Shown here: positions 20,465-31,378 of the stretch, piece by piece
Layout of the letters: the number at the start of each line of letters is the position of its first letter
How positions within the stretch are numbered: position 1 is the first letter of the stretch
Assembly: GCA_003427395.1 (NCBI GenBank)
Contig: BFEA01000312.1
Coordinates: forward strand, 385,138 to 419,846
Reading direction: 5' to 3'
DNA: 34,709 nucleotides
Source: Chara braunii
Taxonomy: Eukaryota; Streptophyta; Charophyceae; Charales; Characeae
Made by a program: the position numbers and the translations under genes
Notes under the pieces: generated by a model
The model's input: the letters and a program-made list of their open reading frames with translations, nothing else
The model's database searches: none
What the model was told of the DNA's origin: nothing

Positions 20465-22340
20465 AGTCGAAGGGTAAAGGCGAAGAAAAAGGTAAGGCGC
20501 CTATAACCCCTTCTACCCCTTCGACTCTCAAGGCAGAGGATGGCTCTTCTTCCGCCCATCGTCCAGACCACCCTGGCACAGTCCTTTGTTCTGTCTTACT
20601 GGACGATTTTCTTGACGAACTCGACAATGAATTAACAGCACTAAGGAGTTTGTGGGCGAAGAAAGCAAAGTCTAAGGGTGAGTTAATGATCGTGGATGTT
20701 GAGATTGCGCACACGCGAGTAGGTGCTCTGTTAGATCCGGGATCGACGCCGTCGTATATCTCAGAGAAGGCAATTCGAAAGTTGCAACTGGGAATGAAGG
20801 TAAGGGATTTACCTAGACCTATCACGTCTATACTGGTTGATAAGAGCACGATCACTGTCTCTCAATACGTCGATCGTGTTAAGTGTTACTTCAGAACCAA
20901 GGAAGGTAAAAAGATTCTACACGAGGTATCCTTCCTTGTAGAAAAAAATTTACCTTTTGACTTAATTCTGGGTATGGATTGGCATGAGGAATCCGACCCA
21001 AAAGTTTTAAATTTGTCAAACTCAAGGACGAAAAGTCCGAATTACGTGCGATAAAGTTATACCATAAATCTGGCTCTGACTCTACTCTGTCTTTCTGTTG
21101 TATGAGTTATCCAACTTTTCGATCGATGGTCGCTAAGAAGAAGTTAGATCAGGAGGTGATGATGGTGCTTGTTAAACAAGTAGGTGAGTGTTCTTCATCT
21201 TACCCACCTTCTATTGAAAAACTTCTTGATGAATATAAGGAATTGCAGACTGAGCCGACGGGAATCACTGAGCGTGCTATTAAGCACACAATTGACATCA
21301 TTCCCTGAAGCAAGATTCCCAAGGGTCCCATTTACCGAATGTCTCCTAAGGAACTTGAGGAACTGCGAAAGCAGTTGCAGGAACTTACTGATAAAGGATG
21401 GATTCGCCCCAGTTCATCTCCTTATGGTGCACCTGTCTTATTCGTGCCTAAAAAGGAAGGTGAACTTCGCTTATGTTTTGATTATCGCGGACTGAATTTC
21501 GTCACTGTTAAAAACGCGGAACCTCTTCGGCGCATTGATAATTTATTGGATCAGTTGCAGGGGTGTAGATATTTCTGTAAGATTGATCTCAAGTCAGGGT
21601 ATCACCAGATAGAGGTGGCACCTGAGGATCAACACAAGACGACTTTCCGAACCAGGTATGGTCACTTCGAGTTCGTGATTATGCCTTTCGGTCTGACCAA
21701 TGCACCTGCGACCTTCCAAAGGTCAATGAATGAGTTATTTCGTCAGTGGCTTGACCAATTCGTAATAGTCTATCTCGACGACATCCTAGTGTATAGCAAA
21801 ACACTAGAAGATCATGAAAAACACTTACGAATGGTCTTCCAGAAGTTGCGTGAGGGCAACTTCAAATTGAATCCGAAGAACTCTGAGTTTGCTAAGCCTT
21901 AAGTTTTGTACCTAGGGCATATAGTAAACGAAGAAGGACTAAGGGCTGAAGAAAAGAAGATTACAACAATTAGAGACTGGCCACTTAACTAAGATCTTTC
22001 TTAGGACTTGCTAGCTACTACAGGAAGTTCGTCAGAAACTTTTCCCTGATAGCTGCTCCATTGAGAAGATTATTGAAAAAGGAAAAGCCTTGGTTGTGGG
22101 ACAAAGATTGTGAGTGATCGTTTAGGAAGTTAAAACATACTCTGACTCACTACCCTGTCCTAAAGATTGATCACCCTTCTCTTCCTTTCATTGTTACGAC
22201 TGACGCCAGTCAATATGGAATTTGGGTTGTGGTACAGCAAGATGATGGTAAGGGATATAGACCTGTGGAGTTTATGTCAAGAAGACTTCTGTCAGAAAAA
22301 AGTAACCAACTCTACATATGAAAGGGAACTGTGCAATGAC
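20422..22340 (+). pseudogene. Family II pol: protease, RT, partial RNase H (truncated)
   Basis: The -1 frame encodes an acidic, Ser/Thr/Pro-rich linker, then a protease-like domain with ALLDPGSTPSYIS (Pro-Gly-Ser replaces the usual Ser-Gly-Ala after the catalytic Asp) and FDLILGMDWH. A frame change near 21005 leads to the RT frame (21102-21902). That frame has a TGA at 21306-21308, [37 protein letters not shown] and an intact YLDDILV active site. It is then broken by TAA at 21900-21902 and small deletions near 21985. RNase H is recognisable as VTTDASQYGI and RPVEFMSRRLLSEKSNQLY before sequence identity is lost at about 22340. Integrase is missing. RT motifs make the gypsy assignment firm. Confidence 0.9.
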
Positions 22341-23340
22341 TTGCTGATTTCGACTGCCGAGGCTGACTGCGAGGTTGTACAGTGTACCGCTGTGGGTGTG
22401 TGTTGTGTGCTCTGCTGTGTTTTTTTGGGTTTGCACTGAGGGTCACCCGTTGTTCTAAAAATAGCTGGGACTAACAACAATAGGGGCTGAGTGGTTACCG
22501 GCCCTAAGTGGCCCTGAGCCATAAGTGCAGCAGTAGGACCGGTTTCGTAGAGGTTGAGTAGGCCCTAACTGAAACGGTACCGGTAGACCCTAGGCTAGAG
22601 TAGTGTAGAATCTACAAGTAGATTAGCATAGGACTGCTAGGGATTTTTTGGCTGTTCATTTTTGCGAAGCAGCGTTTGGAGAAGCCAAGCAAGTTGGCGG
22701 TGGCAATTGTCTACAGGCGGCATCCTGAGACCCTTGCTATGGACGGCAGCCATAGCCGGCCTTCTGAAGGTTGCCGGAGCTGGGGCATCCTCAGCGCATC
22801 TACCCCTGAGGGTATCTACGTCTGGCCAGGCTATATCGAGGCTCTTCAGTGAGTGTTTGTGGGTGGCGGCAGCCATAGCTGCCGGTTTCTTCGTCAGAGT
22901 TGTTCATCAACACTGAAGACTTCATCGCCGGATTTGTTCTTCATCTGGGTGGTGGGCGCTGGCCTCTGGGAGGCTGTCTCGGTTGTGCGCTACTAACTGG
23001 GTGTAGGGTAGAGAGTGGAGTGTGGGGTTCCGAGTGTGGCGAGATACTGGACAAACTCTGTAACGATATCTGGTTTAATTGGCTCTACATTAGTGCGAAT
23101 TCCAATTGTTATCCTTGCAAGTTTCTTCTTGTGATTGGTTGTTGGGTGTTTGTCAGAGAGTGAGAATCACGCAGTGTCTTCTCCCCATCTGTGCATGGCT
23201 GAAGTTCCGCTACATACTCTGATCTGTATGCAGTGTGGACTCTGTCTCCTCTCCCCCTTCTCTTATGCATGTATGGGCGTGTATGAGACTGTCTGTGTGT
23301 GAGTGGCGGTAAAAATCGTCAGACAACCAAGTTCATAACA
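22341..23340 (+). repeat. Putative family III 5' LTR
   Basis: About 1 kb without a supported gene ends in TTCATAACA directly before GTTGGTCTTGGAGCG. Family I LTRs end similarly, AACA followed by GTTTGGTATCGGAGCG or GTTGGTATCGGAGCG. The start of the LTR is not identified. Confidence 0.45.
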
Positions 23341-23342
23341 GT

Positions 23343-23354
23343 TGGTCTTGGAGC
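23343..23354 (+). other. Putative primer binding site of family III
   Basis: TGGTCTTGGAGC matches 9 of 12 bases of the plant initiator-Met PBS TGGTATCAGAGC and is placed 2 bases after an LTR-like ACA end, exactly as in family I. Confidence 0.5.
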
Positions 23355-24838
23355 GGGATTGGAATTGGAGCACTGAGGGTTGAGTGCAATTGGGGCATCT
23401 TCTTCATCTGGCGATATACTGACGAGAGGTTCGTGGCAATTCATCTTCCCCAGTACTGAGTCGGCAGGGAAGAAGATTTCAAGCGGCGAAATCCGGAGTT
23501 CAGTGGTTGTACTGAGCAAGCGCACTGAGCTTGTCAGGGCGCTTGTTAGGAAGTGGCGAGAACAGGGCTAATCCGCCATAGCCAACCCTGAGGGCAAGAT
23601 AGCGAAGTGCCCCAGAGTGGCGAATTACCGATGAGGACTTCAGGGATCTCTGAGCGGCTTCATCCCTGAGCAGCGCTGAGGGAGATTGACAGTCTGTGTC
23701 AATCTCAGGAGAAATTAACCTCATCTGAGGCTAATTATAGAATCAGCGGCTTTGAGGGTCTGTGGCAAGATATTTCTTGTTGACACTCTGGGCGCCACAG
23801 GGTCAGATTCAGGGAACCTGGCAGAATGGGTTGCAGCGCTTCGGGATATTGAAGAGGATCAACAAGTTTGAAGTGGTTCTGTGCGTGGAAGACAGAGGAG
23901 GAAGCTCTGGAAGAAATTGGCGAAGTGGGGATATCAGTCTTCCATAGCCAAATCTTCTCCCAGCTCTGCAAGAAACTCTGAAAGTGAGTCCGTTCCATGC
24001 ACCTACCTGTATAGCGATTCAGATTAGATTAGTCAGTAACTATGGTCTATCTGTTTGTCAGTGACTGCATGACAGTCATAGCCATATCTCCCCTACCTTC
24101 CTCTACTCATTTCTAACCCTCTGATGACTCTTTTGCATCCAAAATTGTTCTGAAACTGCCTGGCTATATTGCGATTGATCTGGGATGCTCAGACTGTGAA
24201 CTTTGCACTGGAAAAGTAGGGCTACTGTGAATTGTAGTTTTGTGTTGAGTCTAATCACAGCCTGTGCTAGCTAGGGTCAGTCATAACTCCAATTGTGTCA
24301 GTTGCAAGTGAATCGCAATCCCAAAATTGTTAGTAGTGTAGAAGCACTTGATTGGATTTGCAGTATTTCACTGGAAACAGTGAATATTGTACTTCGCCAT
24401 ACCCTAGGGTATGGCTGCCAGAGTCATCAGGGCCGAAATTGAAGTTTGGGCTAGGATTCAGCGTCTCTGACTGAATCGCTCTGCTTGTTTGATCATTCTA
24501 GTCTGTACTTGCCACCTTCTATCATTCTCACTGATCACTTTGGTTTTCTAGTGGGCTCTGGAAATCTAGTTTTTCTCTGGAAGAGTAGTGGATTGTGTCT
24601 ACTAACTCCAGTGTGGTGCAGGGTCAGTAAAAGGAAATCGTGTGAATGATTATGCTGGACTAATTGTCTGTCTGACATCTGACCCCAGAGAACCGTTCCA
24701 ACCCAAACGGCTTCTTGCCCACACACCCACCTACCTCTGTGTCTGAGATAGCAGCGATTTCTGAGTGTCTGAAGGAAACTGTATATCGCTGCATACTCAG
24801 TTGTTGTCTTTTATTTATTGTTGTATTGAAAGTGGAAA
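23355..24838 (+). other. Leader region of family III, no gene seen
   Basis: Between the PBS and the gag ATG I find no coding region on either strand that I would support. Composition is unremarkable, with several short dyads such as GGCGAA and TTCGCC words. Confidence 0.45.
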
Positions 24839-25655
24839 ATGGCAGACCAGGGTGCTCAGCAGCAGCCACAGGTTGAAGTAGTGATGAAGGTAAAAGAGCC
24901 ACAACCTTCTACCTCCACCCCTACTACTCCTCTGACTGCTACTCAGTTGAAGGAGTTGCAAAAGAAACTGCAGTAGGAGCAGGCCCTGCTAGAAGAGCTT
25001 GAACGGCAGGAAGCAACTGAGCTAGAGGCTGCAACAAATACTTCCAGAAGGGAGTACCTGTTGGAGCAGCTAGGCAAGGTCTTGACAGATGATCGCTGCT
25101 CCCAAGTGAATAAGAATCTGCCGGAGTGGGCTCTTCTGGAGCACAAGGCCACCAGTTCTTATTTCACTAACTAGGATGACCACATCGGTCGCCTAGAGCG
25201 CAGGGTGGATGACCTGGCGGCTCAGCAGTCCAAGATTCAGAAAGCAATTCGGGATCCGACTGCCCAGCTGTCAGCATCCAAACTGATTGCCTCTTGCCTC
25301 CTCGTTGAAGCTCAAAGCTTATTCTCCTCCTTCAAACCCTTCTGGTTCACGCCATTTTCCCCTTCACCACCCCCTTCCCAAAAAGCCACAGTCCAGCCAT
25401 CTTATGCAACTGTTGCTGCAGGAGACCAGAGAAGTCCCAAGATCCCAGCTCCCAACAAGTTTAGAGGGGTGACCCAAAGACCGATGTTGGGGATTGGGCT
25501 GCTGGGACCAAAGCCTACTTGAGGGGCTTTGTCTGTGCAGAGCAGACTAAGGTGGCTACGATTCTGGGACTGTTGGAGGGACCCGCATTGAAGTGGGCCA
25601 CCTCAACCTCCAGTAGTCAGCAGCAGTCTATGGAGGACTGTGCTTTTGGGCTGGG
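24839..25655 (+). pseudogene. Family III gag, N-terminal part, decayed
   Basis: The ATG at 24839 opens MADQGAQQQPQVEVVMKV, a Pro/Thr linker, then a coiled coil (LKELQKKLQ, then EQALLEELERQE). In-frame TAG stops at 24974-24976 and 25172-25174 both fit lost Gln codons (CAG). A second coiled coil, DDHIGRLERRVDDLAAQQSK, follows. After a Ser/Pro-rich stretch and a frameshift near 25470, the capsid-like segment reads PKTDVGDWAAGTKAYLRGF and TKVATILGLLEGPALKWA, typical of gypsy Gag. It breaks off at about 25655 into an unrelated 69-bp repeat. No zinc knuckle or pol follows. Confidence 0.75.
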
Positions 25656-25657
25656 GG

Positions 25658-25726
25658 TCTTCACGATCTGGATTCATAGCAAGAAGGTGGAAGACATAGT
25701 AACCATCAATGGCCATAAAGAGAGTA
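25658..25726 (+). repeat. 69-bp direct repeat, copy 2 (copy 1 at 13619-13687)
   Basis: It matches 13619-13687 at 65 of 69 positions with no gaps, beginning TCTTCACGATCTGG and ending CATAAAGAGAGTA. Each copy lies next to a family II LTR piece, but the LTR pieces are inverted relative to each other while these copies are direct. Confidence 0.85.
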
Positions 25727-26496
25727 GCCCAACATTTCCCACTCCTTCTCCGGGCTTCCCCTCTCCTCCACGTCAGCAAAACAGTATCCACTAACGAGCC
25801 TGACAGATCCTGATCACATCGAAGTGCCACGTGACACAGTTCTCTCGTGAAGACGTTGGAGACAATCAGCAGCGCACAGTACCGACATCACCCGTAGCCG
25901 CCGCAGGTAAGTATCCCATTCCCTCTCAATCATCCACAGATCCCGATCTCCCTGCTCGTCGCATCCAACTCAGCAATGTAGACAATGTGGCAAATGCCAG
26001 GTCAGCAATGAAGACAGTGGCATTCGCCAGATCAGCAATGTCGAAGACAGCGTGGCCTTGCGCCATCTCAGCAGAGGCTGGTGCTGAAGCAGAAAGCGCC
26101 AGCATGCAAGCAAGCAGCAGTCTCGCGTCGTCGTCCACAGTGCCAGCGTCCAGCCAGAGTCCAGCTAGCGTCAAGCCAGCATAGCAAGACTGATTGTTGA
26201 CTCCCTCGAGGCCTTATGTAATATTTGATGAGGCTGACCGGCCTCAGCTATCACACCCACGGCGGCTCAGATTGACTCACAGCCAAAGGCCTGGATCGCG
26301 TACAGTTGCAGACTTCCACTTGGTCCGAATGCTGTTTTGGTACCTGCATACAAACAAGTGTGTGTGTCTGACCGGCGGCCTGGGCTGGGCCCATACTGAA
26401 GTCAACTGTCGGGCGCTCAGGCCTTAGCACCACCTCGGAGGGGTCTTTGCCCCTTCGGCCTCAGGCCGGGTTATGGCCTGGCAAGGCCTTTAGACA
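25727..26496 (-). repeat. Family II LTR fragment, inverted
   Basis: Read on the minus strand from 26496 (TGTCTAAAGG) it follows the order of the plus-strand family II LTR but lacks the 1.3 kb T-rich insertion. It carries CAG|GTAAGTAT on the plus strand (cut after 25906), a splice-donor consensus antisense to the LTR. No internal coding region is attached. Confidence 0.7.
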
Positions 26497-26872
26497 TTCA
26501 ACGAGGTATATGAAGCGGGTCACTGCAACCTAGGTTAGTACAAGCTGAGCATGATAAAAAGTGAGGCACATGAACCTGAGGCTGGGCACAGACGGCAACA
26601 CACGGTGACCATCACCACTCTGTGTCCATCATACCCAGACCTACAATGGGATTAAGCAGTGGAGTGCAGAGGACCCTTGCTGTGGAGGGAAGCAGTTGGC
26701 ATGTTTGTTTGCAGAAGCTTCATACAATGATGCTTCAGGGCACATCTCACTTTTACTGCCTAGCAATGCCCAAAAGGACTTGGCCCTAGGCTCTAAAAGA
26801 CTATGTGCTGAACACTGCTTGGCTACTTGCTTGGCTACTTGAGAAAATGATCATGGTTTTGTGATTTGGAGC
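26497..26872. other. Flanking DNA left of the minus-strand family I insertion; no gene seen
   Basis: This looks like ordinary single-copy DNA. The only small repeat is a doubled TTGGCTACTTG near 26819-26840. It could be intron of the host gene whose exon lies at 33669-33817, but nothing here proves that. Confidence 0.4.
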
Positions 26873-26877
26873 AAAGG
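26873..26877. repeat. Target site duplication AAAGG (left copy)
   Basis: AAAGG lies immediately before the LTR terminus TGTTACATGC at 26878. The identical AAAGG follows the other LTR terminus at 33243-33247. Confidence 0.9.
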
Positions 26878-28259
26878 TGTTACATGCCCAGATAGGCGAT
26901 GTACATAATAACCGAGGATCCGCAATGTGATAAAAAAGGACTGAATGGACAATGCAGTGCAAGTAGAATCTCAACCAGCAATGTGCATTCCGATACATAC
27001 AAAATGGTGCTGAATAGTGCAGGAAAGACTTAGATACAAGACCTGACCTGACCGAGACTGACCTCTATCACGTAGTAGAAGATAGCGAAGCAGAGTGCTA
27101 GAATACTAATGACTAGCCCAATCAATGTTTCAACGCAGACCAAACATACATCATGCTCATCACAAGGTGTGAAGGAGCCTGGCGCTATACACAGGGANCT
27201 AGCCCAATCAATGTTTCAACGCAGACCAAACATACATCATGCTCATCACAAGGTGTGAAGGAGCCTGGCGCTATACACAGGGAGGAAGCGCCAGGTCCAG
27301 ACATACACAGACGAAGAGGAGGGGATCAGACGAAGAAGAGGGGGAGAGATGGGATGTCGTCGACACCAAGTCTTTGTCACAAGTCCCAAATAATCCCTCG
27401 TTGAAATGTCTGAAGCCCAAAAGTCGAGTCTGGATCCAATGTCACCAAGCTCTCTCTCTCTCTTTCTCTCGTAGTCTGCTGATGCAGTGAAGTCAGATAA
27501 TGAGCGGGTGAGAGGGAGATGGTGGACTGAGAAGAGGAAGAAGAAGAACTCTCTCTTTCTCACGAGCTAGGTACTAACCTGTGAAGTTGGCGCTGTGATG
27601 CAGGTACCTCGAAGACGAAGCTGGAGCAACGGCGCTGCAGGTAAGTATCCCTGGCCTCCGCCCAATCTCTCTCTCTCTAGTACTACCCTAGCTATGGCGC
27701 CCAACGCTGAAGACTACAGCTACGCTACTAGCGCCCAGCGCTGAAGACTAATGCTAACGCTACTACCACTACTCCTGCAGCGCTCCTCCAAAGTGCTGCT
27801 GCCGAATCCTGAAGACTACTGACTGCCTCCTGCCTACCCGTGAAGTGCATGGGAAGTCCCTATGTACTATCTCGGCCTGCCTCCTGACTGCCTCCGACTG
27901 CCTGCAGTTGCAGGGCGGGCAGTCCAGGAGGCTGCTCTTGCCAATGCCGAACTGAGCCAGGGGCTGGCGCTGCAGCTGTCGTGGGAACAGGCCAAAAATA
28001 GCCTGTTCCTAAAACCCTGGTTCGGTGCCTGAGTTTCAGGGCAGGCCGGTCGAATGACAAACCGGAAATGGCCCTTCGTTTCAGGCTAAAAAGGCTACTG
28101 CCCTTTTTAGTCTGAAACGACACAGGGTCTGTAGGCCCTTGTTTTTCAGGCTTTCGAGCTGAATGGTCATGGGGCCTGTAGGCCCTGGTTTTCAGGCTTT
28201 CAGCCTGAGGGATGCAGGCCCTGGAAAATGGCCTTTGTGTGCAGGCGCAGCATGTAACA
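26878..28259 (-). repeat. 3' LTR of the minus-strand family I element
   Basis: 1382 bp as assembled, against 1301 bp for its partner. The excess is explained by an 85-bp exact duplication around a lone N at 27198 (27113-27197 and 27199-27283). It contains CT microsatellites, the U3 dyads, and CAG|GTAAGTAT on the plus strand at 27638-27648. Confidence 0.93.
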
Positions 28260-28270
28260 CCCCCCCCTCC
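28260..28270 (-). other. Polypurine tract of the minus-strand family I element
   Basis: On the minus strand a GGA plus G-run lies between the pol stop (TAA at 28271-28273) and the 3' LTR start. It matches the tract of the plus-strand copy. Confidence 0.85.
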
Positions 28271-29828
28271 TTATGAAGTCAAGCCGGGGCAAGGGCGAAG
28301 ATGACGATCTGAAGGCGGAACCTGGACTTGGGCACGGCGTGGAGCCGAAGACACCGGCTTGCCTTGCATCTTGCGTTCGTAGCGTGCGAGAACGTCCGGA
28401 GTTGTTGCTTGAAGTTCCACACGGGTCAACCAACGGTCAGCTCCATGTGTGCAGTATGCAAAATGTACCAAGTACTCGGTTGGCCTGTTGCCGTAGCGTC
28501 GCTGGGAGATGATGTCGCCGACCTCCTGAAAACCGTCCATAGAGGGTGGGTCTTGCGAACGTCTCCCGGGAAAATCGTCATGTTTCGCTGGCGTGTAAAG
28601 AGCCAACTTGGAGCAATGAAAGACTGGGTAGACGGGCAAGTGGGCGGGCACCTGAATAGTGAAGGAAGGTCCCTCGAGTGCATCCCCAACGGGTGCCACG
28701 ATCCGCCAAGGCCCCATCCATTTCGGGAGGAGCTTGCGAGAGATATCTTGTTGAAGGCTGAATTCCGCGGCGGAGACCCAAACGAGATCGCCGACGCGGA
28801 ATGGGCAAGGAAGACGCTGGCGATTGGCCTGTTGGCTCATGCGTTGCTGCATCTTGGTCATCTGGTCGCGTGCCTTGACAAGTAACTCTTGCATCTGACG
28901 CAAGAAAAGAAGATGGTCGTCGCTTTCGGCCGTTCGTGGAGTGATGGTGTCCAACGGCGAGGTGACCGGCGAGCCGTGCTCGAACTCGAAGGGCGACATC
29001 CCGATAGCCGGGTGGATGGAGTTGTAGGCCAACTCGACATCCGGCAGCCGCTCAACCCAATCCTTCTGGTCAGGACGGATGAGAGTGTGAAGGAGAACCT
29101 GTGCGGTCTGGTGCGCCCTCTCTGTTTGGCCATCGGTTTGGGGGTGGCGAGCTGAACTGGGCTTGATAGATGAGCCCCATCGCTTGATGAGAACCAACCA
29201 AAATCGGACATGAACCGAGTGTCGCGGTCGCAGACGATTTCCTTGGGGTAACCCTTGGTTCGAATCCAACCGGCGTAAAGAACCTCGGCCAACTCCGGTG
29301 CCTTAGCATGATAGCAGCAAGGCAAAAACATGACGAACTTGGTGAGTCGGTCGACCACCGTGAGAATCTCATCCGCGCCGGTCTTGTGCTTGGGGAACGG
29401 GCCGGTAATGTCCATGGCAATCACTTCCCTTTGCCTCAAAGGGACCGGTAATGGTCGTAACTCGCCGTACGGACGGTGGTTGCGGGATTTGCAGCGTCGG
29501 TAATGGACGTGAGCGGGTCCAATACCTCTATGTTGAACTCGCTCGCCGAATCCCGTGAAGAACCACTTGAAGACGATAAGTCGCCGCTGTCGGACGGAGA
29601 AGACGCCGCACACACGTTTTGTCCTTGAGCTTGAGTACCCAGCGTAGGAACGAGCCGGGCAGCATAGTCCTCAAAAGAATACAGAAGAGGACTATCGACT
29701 TCCGCATGTGCCTTGGAACGAAGGGCGGTCACCCACGAAGCGACCGGTTCCGAAGGCGTCGAGAGTGTCCTCGAGTCACTCCCGGCGGTGCTCAATTTCT
29801 CGATTTGCCCTTGCCTTTCAACGGGCAA
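28271..29828 (-). pseudogene. Family I pol remnant: pre-protease linker fused to integrase and chromodomain-like tail
   Basis: The N-terminal part (29828 to about 29515) matches the segment before protease in the plus copy (SFEDYAARLVP; LDPLT). It then jumps directly to the integrase just after the HHCC finger (RRCKSRNHRPYGELRPL). The integrase core keeps Asp in AMDITGPFP, Asp in CDRDTRF and Glu in QTERAHQ, with one frameshift near 29205. LLPKWMGPW (GPY/F-like) follows, then a chromodomain-like tail ending ARYERKMQGK and the stop at 28271. Protease, RT and RNase H are absent. At the start, the pol frame overlaps the gag end and is -1 relative to gag, but I see no canonical slippery heptamer there. 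Confidence 0.9.
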
Positions 29829-31378
29829 GCCAGTGTCTCATGGAGATCTTTGTTGCACCATAGGCAATAGTGGAATCTCTTGCGCTCTTTGAATGCTTGC
29901 TCGAAGATGCCGTATTGGGACCATGGGGCTGGGGCTGTTGCGCCGGGCCCGGGGCTAGATGCGGTGTTTGCGCGTCCTCGGCCTTTGTCGGGGCGGCCAC
30001 CTTCGCGGGCGGCTGTGACCTTTATTGGCAGACATGGCCTCGCTAGTTTGGTCAAACGGCGTTGCCGCCGCGACCACGGCCACTCTTGGCCGATGCTGGT
30101 TTGTGCTCGGGCCTGGCGCAGACGAACGCAGGTTCTTAGCCTCCTTGTTTGTGATGATAATCTGCGCGACCTTGTCAAAGAGTTCCGCCGCTGTCGTCAA
30201 GGTGTCCTCGACGTGAGTCAGGGCATTGCTTAATGTCGGACACAACCTTGAGATGAAATAGTGGTGGATGGGTTTGAAGCCCAGCTCGATGTCTGGGACT
30301 GATGTCAAGCGTTGGTACTCGGCAATCCAGTCGACACTCGGCAGCGTGCCTTGTTCGAAGACCATTAACTTGTCCATTGCCTTGATCTCCGGCGGCTCGA
30401 CTTGGAACCGCTTATGCCACGCCGCCTTCATATCATCCCCACTGATCTTGGTATGCAAGTCGGCAGCTACCACTCCGTACTTGGACAAGAGATTTTCCAA
30501 CCATGCCTGACACGCACCCCCCGACCGGGAGTATAAGTACGCGTGGTGCTTGTGTTCTTTGACATAGTGTAGCTGCACCATGGAATCGGATCTGTCTTCG
30601 TCGAGTTGCAGAAGATCTCCTGCCCGTCAAACTTTGGAGCTGTCTCGCGCGGTTCCGAACTCGAGTTATTGGCAGTAGTACAGGTCCTCTGCTCCAACTG
30701 TTGCGTTGCGGTCTGCTGTAACTGCACGCCGTCCTTGAGGGAGCCGACGTCCATCTCCAATGCTTCGAGGCGATCGCAGGTGTTGGAAGAGTTGGCATCG
30801 GGGGCGGCGACAGGTCGCTGCTCCAGCTGCCGGAGGCAGCCGTGGACTTGGGTCAGCGCGTCGTCGAGGCTGTGGATGTCCTCCTGCTGTGTAATGCATG
30901 TTGCCAGGAGGTCCGTGAGATGGGAGAGGAGTAGAGTGATCTTGTTTTCGCTATCCTCCATCTTGCCATTCTTGGCCTCAGCCCGCCAATCCGCTGCCAT
31001 TGTGAGCAAAGTTTGCTCTCCGCTAAATATCTTCTCCCGCCGTTGAACTCGTTCTTCATCATCAGCCTTTGGGGCTGCCTCGTCATGTTGGCGCTGCTGT
31101 TCAAGTGCCAGCAGACGTGCCTGCTCGGCGTCCTCTGCCTTCTTCTTCGCTGTTGTTGCTGCGTCATCCGCCTGTCTCTTGGTTTCAGTACTCCAGGCCA
31201 GCATCCGGGCCGATAGGCCTCGTCTGTTTCCCCGGACCTCTGGTCCATGACGGCTGTTTGTGAACGCAACAAAATAGACCAGGCCGGGGGCCCACTGACG
31301 TGGTATCCCCTGCTGCTGACGGGGCACTGCTGTCGGCTGGCGTGGCCTGCTGACGTGGTCTGCTGGTGTGTCCTGCAA
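29792..31378 (-). pseudogene. Family I gag of the minus-strand element (frameshifted)
   Basis: The coding track follows the minus strand from about 31250 with frame changes near 30540 and 30050. An Ala/Lys/Glu/Gln-rich coiled coil (QADDAATTAKKKAEDAEQAR) comes first. A second Leu/Gln coiled region follows, then a capsid-like part (MKAAWHKRFQVEPPEIKAMD; VDWIAEYQRL) matching the plus copy's WEELTRLWKKRF and DWLTEWQKI. An Ala/Pro/Arg linker leads to a CCHC knuckle, CLWCNKDLHETLAC (29825-29866), and a stop at 29792-29794. A possible start ATG lies at 31248 (minus strand), but its frame needs a correction soon after. Upstream reading to 31378 is the CCACGTCAGC leader repeat and probably not protein. 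Confidence 0.8.

Larger units (their letters stand above)
11228..22340 (+). mobile_element. Ty3/gypsy LTR retrotransposon, family II, plus strand (interrupted, 3'-truncated)
   Basis: In order: LTR (with an insertion), gag, a 4.75 kb insertion inside gag, zinc knuckle, a gag-pol junction with frameshift-like signals, then protease, RT and part of RNase H. It breaks off near 22340, where an unrelated element begins. Integrase and the 3' LTR are absent in this orientation. An inverted piece of its LTR lies at 25727-26496. The left border is set by comparison of the two LTR pieces, both starting TGTCT. Confidence 0.7.
22341..25657 (+). mobile_element. 5' part of a third Ty3/gypsy family (III): LTR end, PBS, leader, partial gag
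   Basis: The fragment lies between broken ends of family II material. It contains an LTR-like region ending ATAACA at 23340, a PBS-like site, a leader of about 1.5 kb and a gag that stops mid-capsid at about 25650. No pol is present. The left edge, where family II RNase H is lost, could be an insertion point or a later break. The family assignment rests on the gag and PBS layout and is less certain than for I and II. Confidence 0.55.

Noticed and set aside
28328-28885. 185-codon plus-strand frame
   Set aside because: It is antisense to the integrase and chromodomain-like tail of the minus-strand element.
29792-29828. Canonical -1 slippery heptamer at the family I gag-pol overlap
   Set aside because: Pol is -1 relative to gag there, but the overlap has no X XXY YYZ heptamer in phase. 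The plus copy has a different frame relation, so decay is as likely.
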